Assembly: GCF_004379255.2 (NCBI RefSeq)
Contig: NC_056046.1
Coordinates: 13,888,001 to 13,952,000 of the forward strand
Length of the DNA: 64,000 nucleotides
Direction: 5' to 3'
Source of the DNA: Salvia splendens
Lineage: Eukaryota > Streptophyta > Magnoliopsida > Lamiales > Lamiaceae
Position 1 is the first letter of the stretch; every line of letters starts with the position of its first letter. The notes under the pieces are model-generated. The model made no database searches and was not told the DNA's origin. It saw only the letters and a list, made by a program, of their open reading frames with translations. Made by a program: the position numbers and the translations under genes. Shown piece after piece: positions 45,358 to 57,533 of the stretch.

Positions 45358-48300
45358 ATGCCGCCAAGACGTGGACGCCACCCACGACAAGGACCCAACG
45401 CTGAGGCACCACCTCCACCACCACCTCCACCACCACCTCCACCCCCGCCTCAGCAAGAAAGATTCATAGTTACGTTCTCCAGGCAGAATCCCCCTAAATT
45501 CGATGGACAGGGAGATCCCTCAAAAGCCGAAGAGTGGATACGCGGCCTCGAGCGTATTTTCAGGGTCATGGAGTGCACAGATAGGGAGCGCATTGCTTGC
45601 GCCACCTTTCAACTATCAGGTGATGCCGATTACTGGTGGGAGACTCGGCAAAGAACTATGAATCCTGCACGCTTGGAAGCGTTAACATGGGAGGAGTTTA
45701 AAATGGAGATTGATAACAAGTATGTCCCAAAGACGTACAGACGGGCCAAGGTGGTAGAATTCCACACGCTGAGCCAAGGCCGAATGACTGTAACTGAGTA
45801 CGACCGAGCCCTCGCACAGATGGCACGATATGCGCCCGAGTTGATGGACACCGACGAGAAATGGGCGGTGAAGTTCCGGGCCGGGCTCAAGGATGAGATA
45901 AAGGCCGCATTGGCTTGTCGAGGAGAACTCTCCTACTCGAAGATCTTGACTTGTGCACTGGACGTGGAAGATGCACTCCCTAAACCAAAAGTGGTGGCGA
46001 CAACAAACGCGACACCCCTACAAGCTCAGTCAGGTCATCAAGAGAAGAGGAGGTGGGATGGTGATCACACTCAGTATGGTGGCAAGAGGCCACAACACAT
46101 GAAGAACCCACCCTACAATGGCGGGAGACAGAATACCTATCACCCGAGGGCAAGCTTTCCGCCGAGGAACCCTCAATGTGGAAGATGCTTCAAGTACCAC
46201 ACCGGAGAGTGTCGAGACCCTAGATGCTTCAGCTGTGGTGGAAGTGGCCATTACTTCCGAAGTTGCCCAAATAAGAACATGGGAACGGGGACGAGACAGA
46301 ACCAGTTAGGCTTCCGTCCACCATCCCAGGCACTACCTGCACCTCAACCGCCACAACGCCGCCAAGGACTGCCGTCGCAAGCAAGAGCCTACGCCTTGAA
46401 GGGGAAGCAGCCGGCAAACGGGAAAGAAACCTTTGGGCAAGGAAACTTGGCAGGTATGGGCACCCTTCTCAACATGCCTATAGTTGTCTTGTTTGATACG
46501 GGTGCATCGCATTCCTTTATATCAACTTCTTGTGTGGGTACATTAGGATTACCTACTGTTAAGACCGAACCCACTATGAGTGTGACCTCACCGGTAGGCG
46601 GGACTATAGATATATCCCGATCTTGTGCGTGTGTGAACTTTGGAATAGGTGAACTCAGTTTGTTGGCTCATAATTTACAAGTAATGACGATGGGTAGCGT
46701 AGACATAATCTTGGGTATGGATTGGTTAGCGGAGAACCACGTTACCCTTCATTGTAGAGAAAGAGAAATTTCGTTTGAAACCCCAGGAAAAGAGCCGACG
46801 AGGTTTTACGGAATCTCAATGAACCGACGCAAGTCCATTGTCTCCGCGCTGCAAGCCACTACAATGATGAGGAAGGGATGTCCAGCGTACCTTGTTTATT
46901 TGAATGGGGAGGAGAAGAAAGACAGGAAGATAGAAGATGTGGCGATAGTGAGTGAATATCCCGATGTCTTCCCCGATGCATTGCCGGGACCCCCACCCGA
47001 CAGGCAAGTAGAATTCACGATCGATCTGGAGCCCGGATCGGCACCAATATCCAAGGCACCTTATAGGATGGCGCCAAAAGAGTTGGAGGAGCTTAAGGTG
47101 CAACTACAAGAGCTACTGGAATTGGGATTCATTAGACCTAGCGTGTCGCCATGGGGAGCACCAGTGTTGTTTGTGAAGAAGAAGGATGGAACGATGAGGA
47201 TGTGCATCGACTATCGAGAGCTAAACAAACTGACGCTGAAGAACAAGTATCCACTACCAAGGATAGACGACTTGTTTGACCAACTTCGAGGGGCAGGAGT
47301 CTTCTCTAAGATGGACTTGAGGTCTGGGTACCATCAGCTGAGGGTTCGGCGAGAAGATGTACCCAAGACGGCTTTTCGAACAAGATATGGTCACTATGAG
47401 TTCGTTGTGATGCCTTTTGGACTGACGAACGCCCCGGCAGTGTTCATGGACCTTATGAACCGCGTGTTCCATCCATTTTTGGATCGGTTTGTCCTAGTTT
47501 TCATCGACGATGTGCTCATTTACTCAAAGAACGTGGAGGAGCACAAAGAGCACTTGAGAACCGTCCTAGCAACTCTAAGGGACGAGAAACTATATGCCAA
47601 GTTCAGTAAATGCGAGTTTTGGCTCAAGGAAGTGAACTTTCTTGGACATATAGTAACCTCAGATGGAATTCGTGTAGACCCGGCCAAGGTGGAAGCGGTG
47701 CAGGAATGGAAGTCGCCTTCTACACAAAATGAAATTCGAAGCTTCTTAGGACTGGCAGGCTATTATCGAAGATTCATTGAGGGATTCTCGAAGATAGCAA
47801 GGCCAATGACACAACAACTGAAAAAGGGAGTCAAGATGAATTGGACACCAGAATGTGAGGCGAGCTTTCAGTTGTTGAAGGAGAAATTGACCACCGCACC
47901 AATTCTAGCTGTGCCGGAGTCAGGGACTGACTATGCGGTGTATACGGATGCGTCGAAGGTGGGACTTGGATGTGTGCTTATGCAGAAGGGGAAAGTGATT
48001 GCATATGCATCGAGACAATTGAAGCCCCATGAGCTGAACTATCCGACACATGACTTAGAACTGGCAGCCGTGGTACATGCACTGAAGATCTGGAGACATC
48101 ATCTCTATGGAGTCCGTTGTGAGATATACACGGACCATAAGAGTCTAAAGTACTTCTTTGAGCAAAAGGAGTTGAACATGCGCCAACGTAGGTGGCTCGA
48201 GTTGGTGAAGGACTACGATTGTGGTATAAATTACCATCCGGGAAAAGCAAACGTAGTGGCCGATGCTCTTAGTAGGAAGTCGCAATCTCAGCTGGCCACC

Positions 48301-49845
48301 TTTCTTACTATCGAGGAGAGTTTAATCCAAGAGTTCAGTAAGATGCGGTTGGAAGTAGTGAGAATGCCCGAGACTGTGGAAGGAATAATAGCCACGTTGG
48401 TGATGGAACCCGACTTAAGAGCCAGAATTGTGGAAGCTCAACGGCGGGATACGTTACTAGAAAAGATTCGTTCAGAAGTGAGGGCGGGTGAACTCGGAAA
48501 CTTTCACGAGGCAGCGGATAATGGTCTCACATACAAGGGAAGGTTGTGTGTGCCTAAGGATGAAGGCCTGAGGATCGAAATCATGAGAGAAGCACATGAA
48601 ACCCCATACGCTGCACACTCAGGAAGCACCAAGATGTATCAAGACTTGAAGAGGCAATTTTGGTGGAACGGTATGAAAAAGCATGTTGCAGCTTTTGTGG
48701 AGAGATGCCTAGCATGTCAACAAGTAAAGGCGCTACACCAACGGCCCTATGGGAGATTGCAACCCCTTGAGATTCCAGAATGGAAGTGGGAACATATTGC
48801 AATGGACTTTGTGACAGGACTGCCAAAATCCCAGCGAGGAAACACTGTGATTTGGGTGATTATAGATCGCCTCACCAAATCTGCTCATTTTGTACCGGTT
48901 CGTGCTACCTATGGATCCAACCAGTTGGCCAAGATATATGTGCGGGAGATTATACGCTTGCATGGAGTACCAGCGACAATTACATCCGATCGCGATGCTA
49001 AATTTACTTCTAGATTTTGGACGAGCCTGCAGCGCGAGTTGGGGACTAAGTTGAATTTTAGTACTGCCTTCCACCCACAAACCGATGGGCAGTCAGAGAG
49101 AACGATTCAAGCCTTAGAGGATATGCTGCGAGCCGTGGTGCTAGATCGAGGTTGGGGTTGGGAAGAAGTGTTGCCATTGGTTGAGTTCGCGTACAATAAT
49201 AGTTACCAAGCGACTATCAAGATGGCTCCATATGAGGCATTGTATGGAAAGAAGTGTAGATCGCCACTTTATTGGGATGAAGTGGGTGAGAGAAGAATTC
49301 TCGGACCAGACTCTGTAGAAGAGATGATAGAGATTGTTCGACAAATCCGTGGGAGGATCAAAGAGGCGCAGGATCGACAGAAATCATACGCCGATGCTCG
49401 GAGGACCGATCTACAATTCGAATCTGGAGAGAAAGTTTTTCTGAAAGTTGCCCCTTCTAAAGGAATAACTCGATTTGGAGTGAAAGGAAAGCTGAGACCC
49501 CGATTTATCGGACCGTGTGAGATTTTGGATAGAGTCGGCGCGGTAGCATACAGATTGGCCCTACCACCAAGCTTTGGGAAGGTGCACAATGTCTTCCATG
49601 TGTCACAATTGAGGAAGTATGTGTTTGACCCCGCACACATAGTTCACCAAGAAGAGATGATGGTCCTAAATCCCGATCTAAGTTATGAGGAGAAGCCCGA
49701 GGCCATTTTGGATCGAAGGGTGCAAGAATTGAGGAATAAGTCAATTGTTTCGGTGAAAGTACGATGGAGGAATCATGGAGTCGAAGAAGCAACATGGGAA
49801 TTAGAAGATAAGATGAGAGAGAAGTTTCCAGAGCTGTTTGAGTGA
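45358..49845 (+). CDS. Tekay gag-pol polyprotein with chromodomain
   Basis: A single 1495-codon frame. Gag has a proline run at residues 20-35, [10 protein letters not shown] and [12 protein letters not shown]. The zinc knuckle is [14 protein letters not shown] (about 290-303). Protease site [11 protein letters not shown] (about 378). Reverse transcriptase [20 protein letters not shown] (about 620) and FIDDVLIY (about 715). RNase [14 protein letters not shown] (about 862). Integrase has HHCC zinc finger ending CLACQQ (about 1120) and the acidic residues in [18 protein letters not shown] and [11 protein letters not shown] chromodomain closes it (about 1445-1495, [16 protein letters not shown]). 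Chromodomains steer integration to heterochromatin. All catalytic residues are present, so the element could be competent. Confidence 0.97.
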   Translation: MPPRRGRHPRQGPNAEAPPPPPPPPPPPPPPQQERFIVTFSRQNPPKFDGQGDPSKAEEWIRGLERIFRVMECTDRERIACATFQLSGDADYWWETRQRTMNPARLEALTWEEFKMEIDNKYVPKTYRRAKVVEFHTLSQGRMTVTEYDRALAQMARYAPELMDTDEKWAVKFRAGLKDEIKAALACRGELSYSKILTCALDVEDALPKPKVVATTNATPLQAQSGHQEKRRWDGDHTQYGGKRPQHMKNPPYNGGRQNTYHPRASFPPRNPQCGRCFKYHTGECRDPRCFSCGGSGHYFRSCPNKNMGTGTRQNQLGFRPPSQALPAPQPPQRRQGLPSQARAYALKGKQPANGKETFGQGNLAGMGTLLNMPIVVLFDTGASHSFISTSCVGTLGLPTVKTEPTMSVTSPVGGTIDISRSCACVNFGIGELSLLAHNLQVMTMGSVDIILGMDWLAENHVTLHCREREISFETPGKEPTRFYGISMNRRKSIVSALQATTMMRKGCPAYLVYLNGEEKKDRKIEDVAIVSEYPDVFPDALPGPPPDRQVEFTIDLEPGSAPISKAPYRMAPKELEELKVQLQELLELGFIRPSVSPWGAPVLFVKKKDGTMRMCIDYRELNKLTLKNKYPLPRIDDLFDQLRGAGVFSKMDLRSGYHQLRVRREDVPKTAFRTRYGHYEFVVMPFGLTNAPAVFMDLMNRVFHPFLDRFVLVFIDDVLIYSKNVEEHKEHLRTVLATLRDEKLYAKFSKCEFWLKEVNFLGHIVTSDGIRVDPAKVEAVQEWKSPSTQNEIRSFLGLAGYYRRFIEGFSKIARPMTQQLKKGVKMNWTPECEASFQLLKEKLTTAPILAVPESGTDYAVYTDASKVGLGCVLMQKGKVIAYASRQLKPHELNYPTHDLELAAVVHALKIWRHHLYGVRCEIYTDHKSLKYFFEQKELNMRQRRWLELVKDYDCGINYHPGKANVVADALSRKSQSQLATFLTIEESLIQEFSKMRLEVVRMPETVEGIIATLVMEPDLRARIVEAQRRDTLLEKIRSEVRAGELGNFHEAADNGLTYKGRLCVPKDEGLRIEIMREAHETPYAAHSGSTKMYQDLKRQFWWNGMKKHVAAFVERCLACQQVKALHQRPYGRLQPLEIPEWKWEHIAMDFVTGLPKSQRGNTVIWVIIDRLTKSAHFVPVRATYGSNQLAKIYVREIIRLHGVPATITSDRDAKFTSRFWTSLQRELGTKLNFSTAFHPQTDGQSERTIQALEDMLRAVVLDRGWGWEEVLPLVEFAYNNSYQATIKMAPYEALYGKKCRSPLYWDEVGERRILGPDSVEEMIEIVRQIRGRIKEAQDRQKSYADARRTDLQFESGEKVFLKVAPSKGITRFGVKGKLRPRFIGPCEILDRVGAVAYRLALPPSFGKVHNVFHVSQLRKYVFDPAHIVHQEEMMVLNPDLSYEEKPEAILDRRVQELRNKSIVSVKVRWRNHGVEEATWELEDKMREKFPELFE

Positions 49846-49889
49846 TCTAGGCAAATTTCGGGACGAAATTTTTTTTAAGGTGGGAGGAA

Positions 49890-52429
49890 TGTAATACCCG
49901 AAAAAAAAAGAAATTTTGAATATTGTTTTTATTAAGGGATGTTTCTTTTTGTGAATATCTTGTTGTGGATATGATTTTATTTACCTAAGCAACATGTAAT
50001 TGAAATAATTAATTAAGCTATGAATTAAAATCCTAATTAACAAATTAAACCTCTTTCTCCCTATTTTCGAAACCCCTCCCCCTCACCCCACTATTTTCTC
50101 AACCTCCCCACTCCCACATAACCGATACATTATCTCCTTTCCAATCACTCATCGGTTTCTCTCATCTCCCTCTCGCTTTTGTTCTCAACACCGGTAAGGT
50201 CTCTCTCTCTCTTCCTCCCTCTCGGTTCTCACCTTTCCCCACTCACTCCCTCTCATTGATTTCTTGAATTCATCAAGGTATCACACTCTCGCGTACCGAT
50301 TTGGAGTCGGAGTAGGGAAGGCTTTCGAACTACATTTGAACTCCTCGAGAAGGTAGTCCAAAACCCTATTTCCATACCCGAACCACATGCATTTAGGACG
50401 TTTTGAATGTTTTAAATGCTGAATAGGTTTTGTGATCATGTGTTTATGTTGAGTATGTTTTCGGTGGTGACTGACAGTGGGTTCCGACCCCTTTTTGACT
50501 GATCAAACGATCTCCTTTTGATACGAAATTTTAACTGTGTAAACTTGGGTGTGTCTTCTGTGTGGTGTGTAAATTTTAGCTTCATTGGACGTCGGATGAT
50601 TTTATAATGATTTTTGTAAGTAAACTGCGCAGTTCTGCGAGATGTACGTTTCTGGGTGATGTGTTTTTGTGCAATGGGTGTGAATCTGGGTGTTTTGATA
50701 TTATGATGTATGTGGGTGTGTTTGGCCAAGGGATGGCTCGGAGGAATCAGCGTTTTGTTCGAGTGTTTTGTGTGTGTTGGCCGAGAGTTTTAGGGTTTGG
50801 CCTAGGGTGGTGTTGTGGAGAGTTTTGGAGGGTTGATCTCGTGTTTTCGGGTGTGTTTTGGGATGTAGAATGTGTGTTGTGAATGTCGTATAAGGTATGA
50901 GAATCGTTGGTTGGGGGAAAACTGGTGTGCACTTGATCGGGCCAGCGGCCGAGACGCCGAGCCAGATGCCGAGCCAGATGCCGAGACAAGTGCCGAGCCA
51001 GTGCCGAGAGAGGTGCCGAGACGGGTGCCGAGCCAGGGCCGAGCGAGACGCCGAGACATGTGCCGAGCCAGGCGGCCGAGACGGTCGGCCGAGGTGCCGA
51101 GCCAGGCGGCCGAGACGGTCGGCCGAGGAGCCGAGCCAGGCGGCCGAGACGGTCGGCCGAGGTGCCGAGCCAGGCGGCCGAGACGGTCGGCCGAGGTGCC
51201 GAGCCAGGCGGCCGAGACGGTCGGCCGAGGTGCCGAGCCAGGCCGAGACACCGAGCCTTTTCCGAACCTTTTCCGAGCCAAGTGAGCCGTTTGCACAAGG
51301 AGGGTATACCGGGAGTACGAGTGTTTCGGGTGTGTGTCGTGTGCGCGTCGTGGGTGCGTGGTATGCGTGTCGGGTGCGTGCGTGGTGTGTTTCGGACGTG
51401 TGATTCTGTGTGCTTGACTTATAGGATGTTGTTAAGTGTGTGTATGTGTAACGTGCTAGATATTGAAGTCATCCACGTAGAAAACATGCATTGTTGACTA
51501 AGTCTCGTCTTCCCTGAGTCTAATCATGATTCTCATTTATTTATCTTTCAAAAGGGTGATCTTTTACGAGGAAATTGTGGTTGAAGAAGGGAACTATTTA
51601 AAAGCTAAGCAATTGAGGTGGGCTTTTCTACCCTACTATTTTGTGGGTTATCTTTAATACGGACGCTGTTCCGGAAATGTTTATGGAGATGAACTGTTTG
51701 TCTTGCCAACTGTTTTGTTTTGAAACCTATCTGAAGTGGTTTACCACATATGTTTAATCGAATTCGGGTCTGTTGGGCTGCGAACCCTCAGGCTAGTGTA
51801 CACGAGATCGGGAGCCATCTGAGAGCAAGTTGGCCGGTCTAGTTGACCTGGGGTGTGGCCACGCCCCTTGTCACCCGTTGGATCAGATAGTGTATGATGG
51901 TGGGAATAAGGGTGGCAATATCTGAAAATGACTGCGCAGTCGAATTTATGAAATATGTTTTAGTGTACTTGGGTTATTTTCTTTACACTTAAAACCCCAA
52001 GGTTACACTGTTATGGCATGACAAACTATGATTTTGGCGTGTGTCCACTGAGTGCAATAAGTACTCAGCCCTGCATGTTGTTTTCTTAATGTGCAGGTTG
52101 AGCGACGATGGGGATGACGGATGTTGAGCAATTAAAGTCAAAATTGTGTTTTTACTTTGCCTTTTGGATGGTGTCGTGTCGTCATACCCGGCATTATCTA
52201 TCTCTTGGTCTGTTCCGCTGCTTTGTAATCCGATACAATGTTTTCATTTAAACTCTGTTTACTTTAACTTTAGAAATGTCGCTACAGTACATTGTTTTGA
52301 AGTGAACTTCCTCTAATTAAACGATTTCGGGTCAAGTATTCTTGTTCTCCCCTTTCTTCCCCGCTTCTTTATTCCTCCCCTAGTCGCGGTCCACCGTACT
52401 TCCTATCCTTAGGAAATGCGGGCGTGACA
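49890..52429 (+). repeat. 3' LTR of the Tekay element
   Basis: Copy of 41604-44007 with five instead of two 33-base GC-rich units (51060-51245) and an additional GCCGAG-rich segment before them, which accounts for the 136-bp length difference. Confidence 0.95.
51060..51245 (+). repeat. GC-rich LTR minisatellite (5 units)
   Basis: 33-base units centred on GGCGGCCGAGACGGTCGGCC, each containing the inverted motif GGCCGAGAC/GTCGGCC. It expanded or contracted after or during reverse transcription relative to the 5' LTR. Confidence 0.9.
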
Positions 52430-52973
52430 GTATGCATGTGTAGGTATAGTAACGTGTGTATATGTGCATGAGATAATATAGTACTATTATTCATGTACGT
52501 ACTTTATAAATATTTATATATAGAGTAAAGGTCAAAATTGGTCCTGAACATAGGCTCATTATACGATTTTGGTCCTAAACTTTATCTTTTGAATTTTTTG
52601 GTCCTGTACATTTTAAATTGGATCACAATTGGTCCTCCGTTAACAATTCCGTTAATATTTAACTGTGGCCCACCTAAACAATTTTTAATTATTTAATAAT
52701 CAAATTTATTTTTTTGATTATTGCCGTCGCCGTCGCCGTCGAAGTGAGGGAGAACTCACTTCCATGTTCAGTCCCTGCATTTCCAAAACCATCACCAAGC
52801 AATCAAGAAACAGGATTAAAGCTTCATTATTCCCCAAAAATCTTAGCTTTCTCTTCTAACAAACTAACAGAACCAACAACATGACTATTGAAAAATATAA
52901 TTAAATCACAATTACACAAGAATCAGACATTGGTGGTCATTATCAAGCAAGAATGAAAATCAAAAGATGTTAC

Positions 52974-53031
52974 CTTTAGTTGGGCCACCCACCATGATCA
53001 CAGCCACCACTCTCTCTACTGAACCACCCAT
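52974..53031 (-). pseudogene. Captured exon 1 of a GDP-mannose pyrophosphorylase-like gene
   Basis: On the minus strand ATG 53031 reads MGGSVERVVAVIMVGGPTK and meets a donor AAAG|GTAACATC at 52974/52973. This is the conserved start, with the nucleotidyl-binding VGGPTKG loop, of the plant mannose-1-phosphate guanylyltransferase alpha-like family. About 200 bases of intron follow to an acceptor-like AAATGCAG|GGACT near 52775, after which homology is lost. Flanking 5'-UTR-like sequence is included. As a fragment it cannot encode an enzyme. Confidence 0.75.
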
Positions 53032-53423
53032 TTTCCAAAACCAGAGAAAGAAAACCAAAAAGATAGACCCAATAAAACCAGATCTCTATACTCAGCTATA
53101 AATTCCCAGATTAGATCAACAATAGAACTTAGAAGTAGTACATAAAATAATCAATTTGCTATAAGAATCACGTGATAATTTGCAGCATCACAATAACATG
53201 ACAAGAAATGCTGAACCAATCATGTGAGCTGAAAACGGTAATAGTAAAAAATTGGTTCAGGATTGAGTGAACAAATCAAAATCTAAACAGAGTTGAAGAG
53301 TAAATATGCGAGTCAGGTAATTTGAGGGAGAACGGCGCCGTCGAAGTGAGAATGAACGCCTGAACCTATTTCTTACTCTTTCTTTTGTTTTTTAATATTA
53401 TTTATTTGGTATTTTAAATGATA

Positions 53424-53602
53424 CTCCCTCCGTCCCGCACTACTCGCACCTTTCCTTTTGGGCACGGAGATTAAGGAATGAGTGATAGACAAAGTCAACA
53501 ATTACGGCTGTAGGTATAAATTGTTACTAAAAATGGAAAGAGTACAAATAACTTGGGACGCCCAGAAAGGAAATAAGTGCAAGTAGTGCGGGACGGAGGG
53601 AG
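53424..53602. mobile_element. Stowaway-type MITE
   Basis: CTCCCTCCGTCCCGCACTAC and its inverse with TA duplication, nested in the Mutator-type MITE and similar to 26107-26285. Confidence 0.85.
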
Positions 53603-54535
53603 TATATCATTAAAATAATTAAGGTTTTAATTAGGGAGTTGGTAATCACAATTAACATGCTTAAGTTGGTCAAATTGTGATTAAAATCGTTGACTGTTAA
53701 ATATTAACGGAATTGTTAACGGAGGACCAATTGTGATCCAATTTAAATTGTACATGACCAAAAAATTCAAAAGATAAAGTTTAAGATCAAAATTGTAAAA
53801 TGGGCATATGTTTATGATCAATTTTGGCTTTTACTCTTATATATATAATTATAGGATATATGCATGTTTTTGGATAAACAAAGGTTACATGCATTAAATA
53901 AATCAATGTGTGTACGTGGCCTAGCTGAGCATTTTTATGTATTACTTTCTAGCCTAAATTTTTACAAAGTTACACTTTTCTAATTTTTCTTTTTACGTGT
54001 TTTTCTTATAAATATAAAACAAAATACAAGGTGAGTCACCTAGTTTTGCCGTCATGTATCATTACTATAGAGTATTTTTGTTTATTATTTTTAGCATGAA
54101 AATTTAGAAAGAAGAAGAAAAAGTGAGGGAAATAAGAAAAAGAAGAGGAAAGAGACGGAGTGCAGAGAGTATAAGGTCATAGTTTGAGCTTATGTAGTTA
54201 AGATCAAGGAACGTAGATCGGGAATTAAGAGCTAGTGTTCGACCAGATTACCTATCGTGATAAGGTGTGTATAAATTATACTTTTAGTTTTACATGTGTT
54301 ATGTGGTTGATTGTTATATGTTAAATTGGAGTGAATTATTGGATTATATGGTGTGAAATTGATATGAATATTTGATTGCTGAATTGGACATGTTTGTTTA
54401 GATATATTGGATAATTTGATGGAATATGATATGGATATGTTATTGGTGCAAAGGATATGTTTATGATACCGATTATGTGAATCATTGGATTAAAGAGGAT
54501 CTGTGACGGTTTTGCCCTGGATCTGAAATCACAGT

Positions 54536-54735
54536 GGATATATTGGGACCTTCGGGTCGATCATATTAGGACCTTCGGGTCAAACATATTGGGACCTTCG
54601 GGTCAAATCATAGTGGGACCTCCGGGTCGATCATATTGGGACCTTCGGGTCAAACATATTGGGACCTTCGGGTCAAATTACAGTGGGACCTTCGGGTCAA
54701 ATCATAATGGGACCTACGGGTCAATCATATTGAAA
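54536..54735 (+). repeat. Tandem repeat in the solo LTR
   Basis: About eight to nine units of 21-24 bases with the core TGGGACCTTCGGGTC. Such arrays are common in LTRs of some gypsy lineages. Confidence 0.85.
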
Positions 54736-55284
54736 ATCCCGGGCAGATACCAGGCTTGACTGTTAAAAAATAATAAACTGAATAGAATGACATATGCATA
54801 TGCATATACATATGAATATGGAATGGTTTGTTTTTAAATTATGTTATATATTGTTTCTGATTATATGTCTTGATAAAAAAAAATATGCTTGATGTTTGTA
54901 TCATGTGAGATTAAAGGTGGAAATTTATATATACTGAGTTGTGGCTCATATAAACCACTAAAATTTTCAGGAATAAGATAGCAGTAAAGTTTTGACTGAC
55001 GTGGGTCATAGGAACTCCACGTGTTATCAGGTTCGGCGGCTGACGCATATTGGCAACCTTCTCCTCCTCATCATTTTTGCATGTAGATAAATGTATAGTA
55101 TATAGAGTGGTGAGAGGGTTCCACTACTTTACAGGATATTTTGAAATATGTATCGGATAAGTGTTTGCTTGAACTTATATAATATAGGTGTTCTTTGAAT
55201 TAGACACGTGTATTGATTGCTTTTATGATAAGGGATTTATTTATTATAAGAGTATACGTCAGAGGGGTTGAGGGTGTGACAAGG

Positions 55285-55865
55285 GAGGCGGAGGAGGAGG
55301 AGGAGGATATAGGCCGGCATCCGTACTGCCCCAAGAAAACGCTGGCTGTGTACAACGCCTGGATCAGCATCTCGTACGATCCCATCGTCGGGAAATCAAC
55401 AACCCCGGAAGTGCTTCTGGGAAAAGGTCACCGAGGCCTACCACGAGATTAAGCCGAAAAAGACCGCCGCCGCACATATAAGATGCTCCGTGCTCACTTT
55501 GACCGAGTCGACAGAGAGGTCAAAAAATTCTACCCCATCTACAAGAATGAAACAGCTCAGTACCAAAACGGAGCCACGGGAGCCGACATTCTGAGGTCGG
55601 CTTTGCGGGTCTACTACGAAGACACCGACAAATAATTCAATATGCCGATGTTTGGGAGGTCGTCAGGGATGAGGAAAGGTGGGCCGACGGTGTGCGGTCC
55701 AGCTCGGGCGTCGACCTCGAAGCGCACGAAGCACACGACGAGTGGCCAATACTCGTCTGGTGAGGCGGTTCTGGCATCGGGCCACAAGAGTTTGCCTCGA
55801 GGGGGGAGGAGACCCCGGCAGACGATGCCGGGGGGTCCACATTCCACTCACATTTCATTTAAAAC
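55285..55865 (+). pseudogene. Harbinger ORF1, C-terminal half
   Basis: Continues the protein interrupted at 41478: EAEEEEEDIGRHPYCPKK, LAVYNAWISISYDPIVG in one frame. After frame shifts, AYHEIKPKK, MLRAHFDRVDREVKKF, ADILRSALRVYYEDT and SKRTKHTTSGQYSSGE follow. The segment around AVYNAWISIS...FWEKV-like sequence is the trihelix/Myb-like DNA-binding region. Several frameshifts and a stop near 55630 show it is dead. Confidence 0.65.
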
Positions 55866-55867
55866 TA

Positions 55868-56075
55868 TTCTCTTTGTCCGCCATTAGGAGTTCCGTTGAC
55901 TTTTCTACACTCTTTTATAAAAATGATACTCCATAGTTAAAGGGTTTATGGTTTAGCTTATCTACAATATTTTCTCTCTTACTTAACCATTTTCTCACTT
56001 TAACTATTTTTTATCATTTATATAAAAAAAGAGTACAAAAAAGTCAACGGGACTCCTAATGACGGATGAAAAGAG
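55868..56075. mobile_element. Stowaway-type MITE
   Basis: Left TTCTCTTTGTCCGCCATTAG and inverted CTCTTTTCATCCGTCATTAG at the right, flanked by TA. Same family as 37213-37449. Confidence 0.75.
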
Positions 56076-56145
56076 TAATATATAGTATAATTGAGACTCG
56101 TATTCCACTAATTTTTTTCCACTACACTTTTGTTAACATTTCTTA

Positions 56146-57530
56146 GAGCATCCCACAACCGTGCTCTTGCCAGCGGCACGGTTGTGTGTCCGGCCCTACT
56201 TTTTCTGCCTGCTCTCTGGCAAGAGCACAACACCCACAGCTGTGCTCTTCCGCAAGGACGAGCACAATTAATTTAAAATTCAATTAAACAATAACATTTC
56301 CATAATAATAAAATTCATTAAAAAACCTAAATAAAATTACAAATGATAAATAAAATAAAAACGACATAATTAAAAGCCTAAAAATTAAAAATTACATAAT
56401 TAAAATACTAAAAATTAAAAAAACCACTACTCGTTGCCGATTTTCATCCACATGTGGTTGATTAGGTCTTCTTGTAACTGAATGTGGGTTCGGGTATCGC
56501 GCATTGTGTGCCTTGTCTCGATCCTCTGGCCAACCGTCGTATGCTCACCTCGGCGTGGGGGAGACCTCGCTGTTGAGCTTCCAGCTTCATCCTCGTCGTA
56601 GAAGCTAGCCGCCCTCGCCCTTCGTCGGCTATAATCATGTTGTGTAAGATAATACACGTGAACATGATGTCGGCGATATTATTCACGTACCACAAACCGA
56701 TATGCAAATACTCGTCGAAGATGTCGGCCGTTTGCCCAGTAGCGAGTTATCGGATGGCACACGTACCTTCTGCAACGGCGTGATACTTTGCCAGCCGGCT
56801 GCATCTGGACCTGTTTGGAAGAATTCAACACGTGCGGACAATGTGTTGACAATTCGCATGAACAAGAGCTTTGACATGCGAAAACGGCGCCTGAAGTAAT
56901 CTGCCGGAAACCGCGGCTGGTCGGCAAAGTAGTCGGCAACGAGCCTTTCGTGGGCTCCCTCCCGGTCACGATGGATGTAGCGGCGATTTGATCTAGTTCG
57001 TTGAGGAGGAGGAGCGGGGGTATTCGCCGCGACATATGCTTCGTAAGCGACACGATGTTGTTCGTAGTATTCTTGTTCTTCGCGCTCTGCTTCCGCCATA
57101 ATATGAGTGAAATCCATTTGAGGTTTTGAGTGAGGGATGAATTTGTTGATAGTTTGTATGAGAATTATGAATGAGAGATGAATGAGAGATGATTTGATGT
57201 GATAAATGGATGATGAATGTGTGTATTTATAGATGATTTTGGGACAAAAATAAAAAAATAAAAAAAATTCAGAAAAATGGGCAAAAAAATGGCCATATTT
57301 TTGGGATTTGGAAAATATTTTTTTTATTTTTTATCATCATTTAAAATTAATTAACGAATTAAAAAAATATTATTCAAAGGCAATGGCTATGCCGTTGCCC
57401 AATCGTGTGCCGCCACGTCGACTGCTCGCTGGCACGGCGCTGCTCGATGCATCGAGCAGCGGCGACGAGCCTCGTCCTCGCCGCTGGCACGGACGGCGGC
57501 CTTCTTCCCCACCACCGTTTGCAGATGCTC
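56146..57530 (-). mobile_element. PIF/Harbinger element with internally deleted transposase
   Basis: GAGCATCCCACAACCG at the left and the inverse of GAGCATCTGCAAACGG at the right, with TTA duplication (56143-56145 and 57531-57533). GC-rich ends surround one degraded transposase gene on the minus strand. Confidence 0.8.
56427..57117 (-). pseudogene. Harbinger transposase, catalytic core deleted
   Basis: From ATG 57117 the N-terminal region reads MDFTHIMAEAEREEQEYYEQ, REGAHERLVADYFADQPRFP, YFRRRFRMSKLLFMRIVNTL and ends after LQKVRVPSDNSLLGKRPTSS-like sequence near 56720. It is followed in another frame by the family's C-terminus, ADIMFTCIILHNMIIADEGR, to a stop at 56427. The DDE core between them is missing. 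Plants have domesticated relatives of this family (ALP1/HARBI1-like), but this copy lies within its own TIRs. Confidence 0.8.
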
Positions 57531-57533
57531 TTA

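Larger units (their letters stand above)
41604..52429 (+). mobile_element. Tekay/Del-type chromovirus (Ty3/gypsy), apparently complete
   Basis: LTRs of about 2404 bp (41604-44007) and 2540 bp (49890-52429) start TGTAATACCCG and end GGGCGTGACA. The duplication GTATG flanks the element (41599-41603 and 52430-52434). Primer site TGGTATCAGAGCC (initiator Met tRNA) lies at 44011; the purine tract AAGGTGGGAGGAA precedes the 3' LTR. The polyprotein ORF is open, and outside a variable tandem repeat the LTRs differ at only about six positions noticed by eye, indicating a young insertion. Confidence 0.96.
52523..53836. mobile_element. Mutator-type MITE with captured gene fragment (Pack-MULE-like)
   Basis: Ends GAGTAAAGGTCAAAATTGG and inverse, as in 6039-7095, with the 9-bp duplication TTATATATA (52514-52522 and 53837-53845). 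The interior holds exon 1 plus intron 1 of a GDP-mannose pyrophosphorylase-like gene and a Stowaway MITE. Confidence 0.88.
41479..55281. mobile_element. Solo LTR of a gypsy-type element, itself invaded
   Basis: Begins TGTGACATCCC and ends GGGTGTGACA. Only one copy of the LTR is present, so it is a solo LTR; its own sequence totals about 1.65 kb after removing the Tekay element (41604-52429) and the Mutator-type MITE (52523-53836). It interrupts the Harbinger ORF1. The flank GAGGCGGA occurs at 41471-41478 and again at 55285-55292, three bases past the right end, so the target duplication is not clean. Confidence 0.65.
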
